From the NCBI GenBank assembly GCA_964017235.1, contig OZ024929.1, positions 111,957,793 to 112,021,792 on the forward strand: a stretch of 64,000 nt of DNA. The letters run 5' to 3'. This document shows, in pieces, positions 31,431 through 44,800 of the stretch. Below the pieces are notes generated by a model. It saw only the letters and a list, made by a program, of their open reading frames with translations. It did no database searches and was not told where the DNA came from. The translations under genes and the position numbers were made by a program. The number at the start of each line of letters is the position of its first letter. Positions within the stretch are counted from its first letter, which is position 1. Origin of the DNA: Sabellastarte sp. h YS-2021 (lineage: Eukaryota; Annelida; Polychaeta; Sabellida; Sabellidae).

Positions 31431-31686
31431 AGAATTTTCCATGTTTCTCTTTTGAAAGTCACATTCAAACTGAATTTGAAGCCAAGAGGAAAACTTGAGG
31501 TCACCAAGTCCTCCAATGAAAGAGACTTGTTTACAGGTTACTAGGCGACTGAGTAAACTTCTAGGAAGCCAGGATGATAGTGATCAGACTGGTACCCAAC
31601 CCACCAATGAATTGGTCAAGACTTTGTATCAACATACTGCCTTGGGGGGAGGACTGACCCCCGGGTCGCCCAAACAACCCAAGAGA
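31431..31686 (-). repeat. Split direct repeat A1 (256 bp)
   Basis: 5' terminal segment of the YR retrotransposon; matches 19399-19654. Between it and the gag start (31034) lie ~400 bp of leader without a coding frame. Confidence 0.92.
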
Positions 31687-32735
31687 TTCTCTTGGATGTA
31701 TACAATGATACCACAGTCTGTGTGGCTGTTCTTTACTAGGAAGCTGATAATTGTGATTACCGAATTTTGTTACAAGTGGGACACTTGTTATTGCAGAAAG
31801 TTTTTCGTAAAAACAATACATAACACTTACCTTGACATTTTACACAAGTTGGTCAAATTTTCACCAGGATATCAACTAAATTTCATTGGGATTTCCCTCA
31901 CACACGTATTTATTTATTAGGATCTTTTACTACAGTAGTAATTAGAAGAATGACAGTAGGAAAAAGGAAGTAAGAATGACTGGAATGTACCACTTGCATA
32001 TCCTTTGGTTTCCCCCAGCAATAAAACAGGTGTGGGTTGCTGGAGCATAGTTTCCTGAAGAGTGGGAGGTATATAGCTTATGATATAAATGTCCATATAA
32101 ATTGGGGGAGCTTCAGAGTGACTTCATTGTCATATCTATTGCTGTTTCATTAGGTTATAAGTTTTAGTATGTATATATGGTATAGTATTCATTCATGTTG
32201 TATAGTTTCAACATATCAGCTGGAATCTTCACTAATCATTAATTTTACTAATTTTAGCTATTGAGCTTGGCAAGTGAAAATTAATTTCTGGAGAAAATTT
32301 TTAAATCTGCAAAAAATATTTCAAGATACCAATCATTAGTAAAAATCAATTTTAGTGAATTTCTTAAAAAATAAGAATTAGTAAAATTTGCTTCTAGCTA
32401 AAATTTCTACTAACACAGGACTGTCGGTTGCATAATAAACTACATGTATATAGCTTTCCCAAGACTTCAATCCATCTGGTATTACAGGGTTTTGGTTGAT
32501 GTAGGTGTGTCAACGTGGTTTTCAACAAATTGCCTAAGTCGTATCATAGTGGGTAACTGCCAGGATGAACAGGCACATTGGAGATTGGTTGGTCTACATT
32601 GTAAACCACTGAGCATAAACAATTAACAACTGCCTAATCTCTAAATTTCTGTCGGATTGGATTCGAAACCACAGCTTAATAGACTGGTAGAAACATTTAC
32701 AACTGTCAAAATATACACTTATCTCTTATTTTAGC
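31687..32735. other. No recognisable gene
   Basis: Flank of the YR element and probable 5' region of the plus-strand gene. No motif-bearing frame was seen. Confidence 0.4.
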
Positions 32736-32748
32736 AGTGTAGGAAATC

Positions 32749-32851
32749 ATGCTGGCATCAGTGGTCTTGTCTGTCACAAAATCTAAACTGATCACATCAT
32801 GCAGTGGCAGTAGTACACCAGATGATGGATTGCAGGCTCTGGACCTAAAAG
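32749..32851 (+). CDS. Candidate first coding exon of the 32.7-50 kb gene
   Basis: Follows an acceptor-like ttattttagcag. The ATG at 32749 has an in-frame stop just upstream. Reads MLASVVLSVTKSKLITSCSG and so on, and ends at donor AAAG|gtgaga in phase 1. Phase 1 fits both the exon at 33225 and the exon at 34817. Confidence 0.5.
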
Positions 32852-35800
32852 GTGAGAGGAGTCAGTTCCTAAGCCACCAGTGTCTCAGAGTTAAAACCAA
32901 CATCTTTTCAACTGTACGTGTGTTTGAAAAAAATTTCATCGGATCGGGATTATATTTTGACACAACGTGGTGTATACCCATGACTTGATCATCCTAAAGG
33001 TTGATCTTGATTGATGATCGTGATCAGGACTGAAAATCTAGAAGTTTGTTTGGCTTTTGTCAGCACTTTCCATGGGCAGTGGCGATTTGTGCATTATTAA
33101 TATTCTGAATATTGAATCTAACTTTAATAGATGCCCCCGGAAAATTTCCCATACTGTAGCAAAGTTCAAATTTTGTATTCTAATTTGTTAATTTCACTAA
33201 AAATAACCAGAAACTGTATTTCAGAGAAAACCATCAATAAGTCGAAAGTATTTGTCAAAAACCAGCAGAGCGGAGATATTTTCTATTTGGGATTCAGCAT
33301 TGAAACTAGAGACTCCATGGAAGTTGGGCTTAGGAGACATTATATTTGTGATATTGAAGCTACACGAACAGAATATAAGTTGAGGTAGGTAGATCTGATT
33401 TCAGCCATTTTTTTTAACTTTCATGTCATTATTCCCACAGTAACAACAACTTAGCTCCATATTTAATTGGGTGATATAAAATTGGCCCCCAAAATTGTCG
33501 CAAACTAATCATTGAAAAGCTTACATTACTTAATTTGATATTGGATATACAGGTTGGTCAGGATTTGATTTTATTGTTTATGTCACATTTGTACCAATCT
33601 AAGATACCAAATTATCAAATTTGAGATCTGATGTATAATATGGGAGGGGTGGAGAGTTCTGATTCTCCTTCTGTTCTTATACAGATCCAGTGAAGATTGT
33701 ATTTATTCCTGAATATAATAATTTTAAATTCTCTTCAATTGAATAGTAAAATAAATAATTACATTGCAACCTTAATTGTAGGAAAAACCTAACTGGTTCA
33801 GGTAAAAAAAGTTTGAGAGAATAGAATAGTGATATACAAAACGTTAAACTCAACATGAGAAAACTGAAAAAAGACACGCACTTTTTGAAAATAATTTTAA
33901 TTATTTAATTGCTTCAGGTTGTAGTTTGAGCAGGAATATAATATGAAAAAAACTGTAAAAAACGAAAAAGTTGCACCAATGATTGATTTGTATATTTAGA
34001 ACTTTATTACATACTCAGGTATTGAGAGATTACACCATATCTTTGTGAAAAGAGAACTAAGTTTCTATAAATTATGAATGACATTCTCCATGACATTTTC
34101 ATTTTTGTTTTGTACAGGAATATAATATGAAAAAAAAACTGTAAAAAACAAAAAAGTTGCACCAATGATTGATTTGTATATTTAGAACTTTATTACATAC
34201 TCAGGTATTGAGAGATTACACCATATCTTTGTGAAAAGAGAACTAAGTTTCTATAAATTATGAATGACATTCTCCATGACATTTTCATTTTTGTTTTGTT
34301 TAGAACAAAACAAAATCACGAAATAGTTCTTGCACAATTAATAAAATTACCAAAACACTAAGTCCCAAAGATTAATCAGCTGATTAACCAGCATTTTGGT
34401 CCTCCCTTGCAATTTTGACTGGCGTTTTTTTCCACTGGGATTGTGTCTGTGCACCACATGATACGTCCCACTACGAAATGTCCAAGAATGAAATATTTTT
34501 CCCGTGACAACCCACGCCCCCCTTTCAGAAAATCCTGTATCTGCCTCTGAATTTGCAGGGCTGTTCTTCTGTTGGGACAGAATTACTCAACTCTAATTTA
34601 AGAGAAAGGTTGATCGTTCTGTGTACAGAGAAGACAAAATAGGTCATTGCACTGAAACGACAGGAGGTAATATCCAAAATATTATTAATAAGACAGTTAC
34701 AACTGAACAACAAAATGGCTGAGAGTTTTTGCGACAGAAAACACAAAGGTTTTTGAACATGTTAGATTTTTACGGGACTTAAGATTGCCATTATTTTTCT
34801 GTGGACCTTCACAAAGGTAGAGACTGGTTGTATGACCAACAAGATTATACTCCCACCTACATAATTGGGGTTGTGGGGAGACAAACTCACGACAGTGGAA
34901 TTGGGGTAAAATATATACTTCATTACAGGGAGGATTCTGTCCTGTGGAAATTAAATGGTATTAAACTGGCTGGAACAGAACACGAGTGTGCTGTGGCTCA
35001 GTTTAAGGCTATTGACTACAGAGAATTCACAATGGTAAACCAAAACCTTGTTTCTTATTTAAACATGATTAATTTGTTGACAGTTGTTTACTTGGTGGAT
35101 CGTAACCAACAGTGGAATACTAATCTGCATTACAGCTGCAAAAAATACAGACTATAATTCCATACACAATTATTACAATCGTTTCATATTTATCATTTCT
35201 GCCAGAGGATAGTTTACAATGATCAAAGTATAAAATAAATTAATTTGTTGTCTAATCTATTAAATAATTTAAGAATGTTACCATTAATACAATATAAAGG
35301 CATGTCGTTACTGGTTTGAGTAAAATAAATGTTAACTGGTTATTACTAGCTTAATATCTCTGTACAAGTTATAAGCTTGCTTCCAAAACAAATTCCAAGA
35401 TAAACTTAAATAATGAGCATATAATTTTCCATATGCTGGGGTTCCACAGAGTTAATTTTTTCCTTCTAGAGTATAGTGCATGCTGAGGATGAAACTGTCA
35501 TGGAAGTCCAACTCACAATGGAGGATGCATCTCTCTTGACTGATGTTAATGGTAAGATTGCTGTGATTCAGTAGAAACCCTTTCACAGCAAGGAATCACT
35601 AAAAATTAATTTCATTCTGAGTTGTAACCAGTGCTATAGCGGTTAACAAGTTAATCACCTGGTTCTCACCTCTGTGGCTGTGTGTTCAAATACTGCTTAT
35701 GACAACAAGTGGTGTTCACTAAATAAACTAAAGGAGTGCACCCAGGAGGTCCAAATTTTACCACAAGTGATGTTCACTAAACAAACTAAAGGAGGTCCAA

Positions 35801-38800
35801 TATTTGCCTGAAATCACTCTATCTCTTATGGTTTTCCAAATAAACGACATTTTCCATTTCCCCCAAAATTCAAGATGGTGACGGCAATTCGGAAAAGTAT
35901 AGGTTGGTTTAGACACCCCGAACCTCTAGGAGCAATAATAAATGAATTATAAGCACTTTTAAGTTTGGCTACCTTTGTTCGACCTTGAAGGAGGGACCAA
36001 TGTCAAATCTGAACACATGAAAACATTCCTAGCCCATGATTTCCTACGGGTTGGTTTAACATTGCAAAAATCTAGGACCAAGAATAAGCGACTTATAAGC
36101 AGTTTTAAATTTGGTTATCCTTATTTGACCTTGAAAGAGGGGCCCAAGGGCAAAACTCACCACATCAGAAGATTCCCAGCCCATGATTACCTATAGGTTG
36201 GCTTCACATGCCAAACCTCTAGGACCAATAATAAGGGAGATATAGGCACTTTAAAAGTCCGCTATGTGGGGTACTTTGACACTCTGTGGGTGACCTTGAA
36301 TCAACAGCTTTAAGGTCAAATGTCTGCATGCTTGTAGAGGACATCTGTATATATATATCACCTATGAAGAGATTCAACCATCTAGTTGTGAGAACCAGCC
36401 AGTTGAAAAAGGTAGATAATTTCCAAGAAAATGGCCGGGGCGGTCATATTGTTTTTCAGAATGAGGCTAATTTGAGTCCCAGAGAACAGAGAAGCTTACC
36501 TCTGTGTGAAGATATCCTGCAAATTTGGTAAAGCTAGGTGGTCTAGTTTTCATCTGAGAGCGTTAATATAAAAAATCTATCTACACTTGGCGGCGGTGTA
36601 GTGAACACTAAACCAAAATATCCACCGGATGCTATAATGTTATAGAACAGTGATAATAGTGCCAAGATTTATTCAAATTTCTGAATACACAGTAAAGATA
36701 TGGTCTTAAATTTAAAACCTCAGTGAGCGAGAGGTTAACAAGCATGGATCTGAAATCTGTGGACTGTGCACCCATATCTGGCAACAAACCCAGACATGTC
36801 TCATGCGGAATTTTAAGGTTTTTAAAATTGATATTATAATTGATGTATGTGTCCTTTATACAGTAAAATTGTATTTGGTAGTTGTTCATTTAACTCTTAG
36901 TTGAGGATTGAAAGAATATTTTGAACTAAATGTATTAGTTATTTTATTCAGAATTTACTCAAGTTGATTAAAATGCTTGACTGTTGCATTGCTGTCCAGG
37001 AATGATTATATTCCTGAATTTACAACTGGTATCTTAATATGTCTGAGTTTGAATGAATGTGTAATCATCTTACAAAACATAAAAACCAATGAACTGTTGT
37101 CTATTTAAATATCTCCGACAATCAAAATTTAGACTTCACGAAAAAGTCATAAAAACTTTCACGAGCTTCAAAGGCTGAATAAATTTTGTTGTATTTACAT
37201 GTGAACAGAAGACAGGTTGGGGAATGTATACAGTCATAACGTCCATCAAGCTGCTTTGAATGTTGACATTATACGAGGTAAATTTGTTTGGAATAAAATA
37301 CAGAATTTATGTATGTAACAAGATGATAAATTCGGGTAATGATCCTATCAATTTGAATTAATCAATTCAAAAGACAATGTTTGTTAAAATATTTATTAAA
37401 AATATTTCTTCATATCTTTCCTTGTTTACATTACTAATCTTCATACATTATTGAAATAATATACAAAATTGTCTATATCAATATACAACTCTCTTTTAGA
37501 TATCAATGTACAGGATTTGAAATGGATTACTACTTTTCTCCCTCAATTTGAGTCGGAAACTTGTACACCAAATATCAGAGTGACAAATCCCAAAGAGGTC
37601 ACTATGTGTCACATAGAGGTACTTTATTATTATTATTATTATTATCAGTAGTATTCAAGCGTTTAAGGCTCTGAATTAAAAAAAATTAAATTGAATTAGA
37701 ACTAAATAAAAATTGCATCCAGCAAGCTACACCACAATTCCTGAAAGTCTGATGATCAAAAGAAATGATCTTTAGAAGCTCTTTAGAGCTCTAGGGAGGT
37801 TCGCGCTAAAAAAACTTCGACATTGAAAGGCATCTTATGATAGGACAAGTATATTTTCAGCAATGTTTTAATTAATATAATTTGGAAGTATTGTATCTTT
37901 AGCATCTAGAGTCACAGATGTATCTGCAGGTTGAAAACGGGAGACTTGTGATGAAGCCTATCAGTACATTGAGCAACATATGTAAGTAAATGTCTATACA
38001 GTGAGAATTATTGTAAATTAGCAGCGTGTAGAACCATGAATTCTATTCTATCTTCGACATTGAAAGGCATCTTATGATAGGACAAGTATATTTTCAGCAA
38101 TGTTTTAATTAATATAATTTGGAAGTATTGTATCTTTAGCATCTAGAGTCACAGATGTATCTGCAGGTTGAAAACGGGAGACTTGTGATGAAGCCTATCA
38201 GTACATTGAGCAACATATGTAAGTAAATGTCTATACAGTGAGAATTATTGTAAATTAGCAGCGTGTAGAACCATGAATTCTATTAACTTTGAAATAGAAT
38301 GATCCATTTCCCTCATATATATATTGTCAAACTTATAAACACAAATAAATTTGTCACTGTTTAAAAAATGAAAGGGAAGTTAATTTTTATTTTTTACCCA
38401 TGCCTCATCCACACCCTCCGGTCAAAGAAGGAGGATACCAATTAAGTGTGGTCTAACACTGGATTGCTTCTCCTCAAACATGACCGAGATTCCGATTTTT
38501 TGGGGGTTATTTTTTGGCAATATCCAAATACAGAAAATATTTGGTTAGACTGGGCTCATGTATTGAATATATATATAGCAGTCCCCAGTATGTCCCCCAA
38601 GACATGGAAACACAAGCATGGGTTTAAATATCTATTCAATCTACTAATATTTTAATATGTACATACAATTTTACATTACAACTTTATTATTTCATAACTT
38701 TTATATACTGATCTTGCTTTATAATGCCACTGGTTGGAGGAAGTCACCAAGAAGTGTAAAGTGAATGAAAAATTTTGTCAAGGCAAGTCAATTGGACTTG

Positions 38801-41800
38801 ACCTTGGAAAAATGGGAGGTCACCAGAACCCAAATTCAGAAAGGTGGAATTTGGTACAAGGTCAAGCAATTTGGTTGGCCTTGAAATACATAATAGGTGA
38901 CCCCCTAATATGGCAAGGCCATGGGACATGGGTTCAAGCCCACGTAAAAATGAGAACCTGCAACCAGTGGAGACAGTGTATCTGAGGATATATTACATGA
39001 TTATGGATAAACCCCCTGGGAGGAAATATTTGAATATGGCTATAAGTATGATAGGCTAAATAGATTTTAATTCAAGGTGGAGGAAGACCATACTAAGGAG
39101 ATGTAGACCAAAACATGAAAATAGTATGGTCATGTTATATGTGAATAATTTTAAAATTTTTGACCTACTGGTTAGATAGTTTAGTTTATGGTGGGTGGAG
39201 TGAAGCCATGCCACATGTAGGTAAACCAGATATGAAAAATGGCTGGCAAGTGGTTAAAGCTTTGAAGATGGAAAAACACCCAAGTGCCAAGTAGGAAGTA
39301 GTGAGCTAGGAGGAAAGGGAGGAAGCAAAGGCTTTAGAAACAGGGGACGACAAGGAGGGGGAAGAAAGGAGGTAAGTGTGAACGGCGTCCGAGCTCCAGG
39401 TGCCATGTTTTTTGATATGTTCAAGGGGAACCCCATTGTGAAAGGCCCAGGAAGCACCCGCCCAGCGAAAGGCATGAAATGTCAAGGGAGGGGCTATGCC
39501 CAGGGCCAGGGAAACAGCCTTTAGGTGTTTCCTGGCAACCGAATCTGTAAGTGGTACTAGCCCACGTTTACGGGGAATTAAAAACAAAGGGTCATTTTGT
39601 TCAGCTGGGAAAATCTGAATCATTGATTTCAAGGCAACAATTGGGCACAAAGGGGAGGAAGCCAGGTAGGGGAGAGGCAGTGTCACGGTATCCCTACGAT
39701 TCTGCATAGTCTTAGACCATTTGACCAGAAGCAAACCTCCCTGGTCCTGTGTTATAAAATCTCCTCGAGCTAGATGTCTAGTTACATCAAAGGAAGAGGT
39801 ACTATGAGGTAAAATATTGGACGACCTGAGAAAGGAAAAGAAACATAACAAATAAAGGGGCTGAAATATAGTAGGGTTTTCCAGGTTCGCACATTGTTGA
39901 ATAATATTATGAAGGGTTTGAATATCAATGAGTGTACGCCTCTTGGGAGCAAGGGGAGCTGAATTCTGGATAGATTTAAGGAAAATTGAGAGACGTTCAT
40001 CCCTGAAACATTGTGTAGGAAGGCCATATATGATGTGGCAGGCCCTAATGGCGGCCATATAGTTGGAAATATTGGATTTTGACTGAGCATTGGAATGTAG
40101 ATATTCCATAAAAGCAAGGAGAATGTGTGTATTTACCTGAGAGGTGAGCAGCCCAGCTGCCACCTTAAAAGCCTGAAAGTCAGACCACATCCTGGTATAT
40201 TGCCTTAAAGTGTTGGGCCTGAAGCCATGGACCATTCTGGCTGCTGCTGAGGTGGCGACCCGGGCTGCAGAGGGAGGTAAATCTGAAAATAGATAACTGA
40301 TGGAGAATTATATGGTATAATTGAGACAAGTGAGGTCGATATGTGTATCTATCCAGATGGGTTTATCTACCAGGTTGTGCAATTTTTGTATATGATGTGG
40401 GTCATCATGCCAACGGGATAATAAGTCAGCTAAAGTATTTTTTACACCAGGGATATGAGAAAAAATGAAATCAATGTTGAATATGGCTGCAATGAGCCAG
40501 AGATTTCTTGCACATGTGGCTAGGGTTGTGTCCTTGGTTTTACCACTGGTCAAAACTTCTACCACTGCCATATTGTCGCAGAAAATTTGAACTCTTTGGT
40601 TTGACCAGTGAGTTGCCCATATCTTGGCAGCTACTATAATGTTCAGTATCTCTAGATGTACTATTACTATAAACCATGAAACCTAGAGGTATAGGGAGTG
40701 AGTAAACCATTGAGTCAAAGTGGCCTCCCAGTCCTGTGAGGGATGCATCCAAGTGAACGGGAATTCTTGAAAATTTGTGATCATAATAGGTGATCCCGTT
40801 GAATTGGGATAAGAAAACATTAAACCATGCCAGGTCTTTGAAATATTCCGTAGTCAGAAGAATTTTTGTGTTTTCAAAGTTATCTCTCAGTAATTGGAGT
40901 ATTCTATTGAGAAAGATCCTAGCCGGCTTGACACACTTTGTTATATACAGGAGACTGCCTAGCAATGACTGAAGTTGGTTTTTACTACAATATGTCTTGG
41001 TTTCCCAATTTTTATACATACGCACTATTTTCTGCAGTTTTTTCTGGGGAATAGCTATAGTTCTATCAAGGGTATCAATTAGTATGCCCAAGCAAATTCC
41101 GGACGTACTGGGAGGTACCAATTTTTTGTCACTGATTTCTAGACCTAATTCTGACAGGAGATTTTTAAGAAATTCATACGTCAAATGGATTTTTGAGAGC
41201 AATCCAGTAAAGATAAGGTCATCAATATAATTGTGGAGACCAGGGAATCCATGTTTGGCCATAATATGGCGAATTGAGTCGGTGCAACGATGAAAAATTT
41301 TTGAACCATGTCTGTATCCGAACGGAACCGATAAATCGATGAAATACTGATCCTGAAATCTGATACCTAGAAGGTCTACATCCCCAGGATCGACTTTGAT
41401 CTGTCTAAAGGCTCTGCTTATATCTTTTTTGAAAATTTGAGCTGCTGGACCAAGTTTGCAAAGTGAGGCAGTTATATCATCTACAGATGGATAAGTAAGG
41501 GTATACGGAGTGTCCAAATACTTCTCTTTGTCGATCCCACTGTTAACTGATAAGCCTTTTGGCCAACTAAGGTCCATAATAGTTCTTTTTTGTAATGACT
41601 CCTGCTTATCCCTGGTCATTAAGGGAGAAACATGGATAGGGAAAGGAAGTTGGGTAAAAGGCCCCATAATTGCTTCATGTTGAAGTTCCTCCCTAAGATA
41701 TTTCGCCACATGATCGACATTTTGAAGTGCCGATGTATGATTGACATATGTGGAAGTGAGTGCACAATTTCGATCAAAGTCAATGGGAAAGCCGTACTGC

Positions 41801-44800
41801 AGTAAGTCTGGGAGTTGCTGATCCCAGTAATCGAGCAAGTGGAAACGCCACCTATCAACATTCAGATTAGATGCAACTGGAACCCGACATTGAAGGAAAT
41901 TAGGTAAGCCACTATGTTTTACCATTAAGTGTGTTGTTATAATATCTGGAATTTTTTCGCAATATACAGGATCCCCCGTATAGAGTTTTAAGGTATCTGA
42001 GGGCTGGAAACCAAACTGTGGCTTGTAAACTACAGATTTTAATTGTTTGCTATCATTCTCAGCACCCCTAGTACATGAAATGTGAGTAACATTATCACAA
42101 GTATTGAGGACACAGTTTCTGTGAAATACTTTTTTCAAATCAGCATTACGGGTACGGATATGTCCATCAGAGGAGTGTAAATATTTTTAAGCATCTGGCC
42201 CAGCTTGGTACGTTTGTTTAACCCATCAGGACACCCAGTTTCGTTTTTTTTCCCACCAAAGAAATTTTTGACTTACGTTCCAAAACTGGAGAGTGATCTT
42301 CGCCAAGCTGAGTCCGTACGGCTTCTACACTTGCATTGTCCATATTTTCAACAACAAATGCATTTTTTTTGACAATTCAAGGGCACATGCGACTCGTCTG
42401 TGGTATCCACCGTATTGAAAACATCAAACCTATTATGCAAGGCGATATGCATTGCAGGGTGTTGATTATGACTCTTGTTAAAGCATGTGGTCACATTAGG
42501 GCGATTACCTGCAGGTCTGGGAATTTCTGTAGATACACCTTGTTTAACCAGATCTGGCCTTCTGATACGACTAAATGGTACTACAGTGTGATCAGCCTTA
42601 AGACAGGTATTTCTGCCATACCTCAACGCATCTGCATATGATCTGTTGGCAATTGTAGTTTGGTATGCTTTTTGCTTGTAAAAATAGGTGAGGGCCGAAT
42701 TTTTGTCAATATTTGACTGTTCCCGGGCCTTTGGTACCACAGACGAGTAGTATACTTTGGTTTTTTTGTCTTTGGGTGGTCCTACAACTGTGGCCACCCG
42801 AGTTCATTCGTTTTTTGGAAGTTTTTTGTTCTTGGATCTACATTCAACTTCAGGGTGGCCAAAAGACTTGCCTGTCACATGGCAGGCTGCACAGACATGT
42901 TTATATAATACGCCCCTAGTTTCGTGTGTTTTGGTGTGGGAGCAAGAGCCAGCATTGTAGTAGTTGCATGGCATTGACCTACTGTGCTTTGAATTGAATT
43001 TTTGGGGGTTCTGGTTGCCAAAAGTTGTGACATTGTGCCTCTGTGCATTGGCACGAGGTATCCTATCAATTTTTTCAATTTGACTGTAGTCCTTGACTTC
43101 CCCCTGTTCCATTATACAGAGGAGGACCGCGTGGCTGGCCTTTGCCGCATCCCAAGAGAAGTCATTAGCATCATCAAACAACGAAATCATGTAGTCTAAC
43201 ATATTGTCCCTAATTTTTAAATTTTGTTCCTCTTTCATGATGCAACTGTGTGGTTGACAAGTGGTCATAGGATACACGTTCTTTACTTGAGCCAGATAAC
43301 ACATACTCATGTGGCCACCTGACATGGTTGGGAACCAGAACCTCTACAGAACCCCCACGCAAAGATTTGATTTTTGTACCTGTTTTTTCGGCATCCGCCA
43401 GCTGCCTAAGGCGCTGATCTACCAATGCTTGCACCGACATGTCTTGCCTAAGTACATTCAAATCTGGAATTTTGTTAACTTCAGCATGAGGTGACACTGT
43501 GACCGAGGAAACAGCTTTTGACTTTAATTTTTTACATTTGGTTGATGAAACACCTTGTTTACTAACATTGCTTTCAATACTGTCTAGCCGTTTACCAAGT
43601 TTATCAAGCTGTGCAAGAATTTTTTCATTAATGACATCTTGTGTTACGAAACTACTTTCTTTAACAACCTTGTCTTTATGGGAACTGGGTTCCGGCCGTT
43701 CACCATCCGACTCAGAGTCGGATGCAATCAGGGCCTCACAGTCAGACTCACTAATGGAGGACTCAGAATCTAACACTTGCCCATTCTGTTGCTTCAGTAG
43801 TTCAGTCAAAAATTTTCCATCTTCCAACTGCAGCTGGACAGGGAACTGTAACGCTTCTTGGTTGCCAGACCTCAAGTTGTACTGTCGAGTGGAAGTGCCA
43901 GCCATATCGACAGATGATATAATTGTAAAAAACTAAAAGGTTAAAAACAAGTAGTAAAAATAAATAAAATTTCTGTTTCTCAATGTCACCCTCTTGCCCT
44001 CCAGATTTGAAATGGCAGAAGGAAAGGGCAGGCTTCCACGTGAAAGAAGCCTGACCAATGAAATTACAGGACACAAACCCCTGTTGGTGTAAACTAAAAT
44101 TTTGCTGATCGATAATAGGACTCCCATAGGACTGATCTGCCCGGCACCCACATGCCGGACCGAATTATTTTCGAAAAGATTTTGCTCTGGCTTTGTCCTT
44201 TCTAAGTTGATCTGGGTGAGAATGCTTGTTTCCATTTGTATGAACTCTCACTATAGTATATATGTAAATGTTATGCTCGTGTACAGCCAGCATGATCCGG
44301 TCCATGTTCTGCGGGTATCGTAATTGCAATGGTCCAGCTGCAGTGTCGGTCTTCACATTCAGGGAAAACGTCCCACATGGGAAAAGCTACATATCAGCTA
44401 CCAGCCAGCAGTCTGTTGGAATACAGGTAACTCTATTCTGTCATCAACATTTTGATTGTCTCACTATACATGTTTCTGGTTAGAAGATAACTAAATACAT
44501 AACTGAGCCATTATGAATGGGTTGAAGATTAAAACATATAGTAGTAAAATTATGTATACTATCTCATATTGGTATTGGAAAACAAGCCAGAGGAAACAAA
44601 TACAATAGCAATAGTAATACATTTATGTCAGTGTCCTATTACTATCTCATTTGAATGAGACATAGTCTTCATAATCTGAGCTTCTGTCACATTGTTTCAT
44701 ATAATGTATGTAATGTTTTGAGAACCTCTTTTATGGTCTTGTTCACTGTTGAAGACAATGGAGATGAAACCGAACAAGGTAGTTTTTGGTTGAACGAGTG

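Larger units (their letters stand above)
18806..31686 (-). mobile_element. YR retrotransposon (PAT/Ngaro-like), with nested LINE
   Basis: Read on the minus strand the order is: a 256-bp repeat (A1, 31686-31431), gag, RT-RNase H and YR genes, then a 533-bp repeat (B1, 20187-19655), a second copy of the 256-bp repeat (A2, 19654-19399), and a second copy of the 533-bp repeat (B2, 19338-18806). This A-genes-BAB pattern is the split direct repeat structure of tyrosine-recombinase retrotransposons such as PAT and Ngaro, which integrate by recombination. No methyltransferase domain was seen, which favours Ngaro-like content. B copies differ at about two positions and A copies at about three, so insertion was recent. 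A 6-kb LINE at 24530-30540 interrupts gag; without it the element is about 6.9 kb. Confidence 0.88.
37815..38284. repeat. Exact tandem duplication carrying a coding exon
   Basis: 37815-38047 and 38052-38284 are identical 233-bp blocks separated by 4 bp. Each contains the complete 79-bp exon with its acceptor and donor. Confidence 0.93.
39254..43930 (-). mobile_element. Second YR retrotransposon, decayed
   Basis: Gag, RT-RNase H and YR genes in the same order and strand as the element at 18.8-31.7 kb, but diverged from it and broken by frameshifts. It lies in the 38.2-44.3 kb intron of the plus-strand gene, in opposite orientation. I could not identify its terminal repeats, so the limits given are those of the coding parts. 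Confidence 0.85.

Noticed and set aside
38140-38218. Inclusion of both copies of the 79-bp exon
   Set aside because: Adding the second copy shifts the frame and meets TGA within it.
38920-38995. tRNA-like B box (gggttcaagccc) as a tRNA gene or SINE
   Set aside because: No convincing A box at the right distance and no cloverleaf.
39254-44200. Split direct repeats or DIRS-type inverted repeats bounding the second YR element
   Set aside because: I compared the flanks by eye and found no match; a dot plot would decide.
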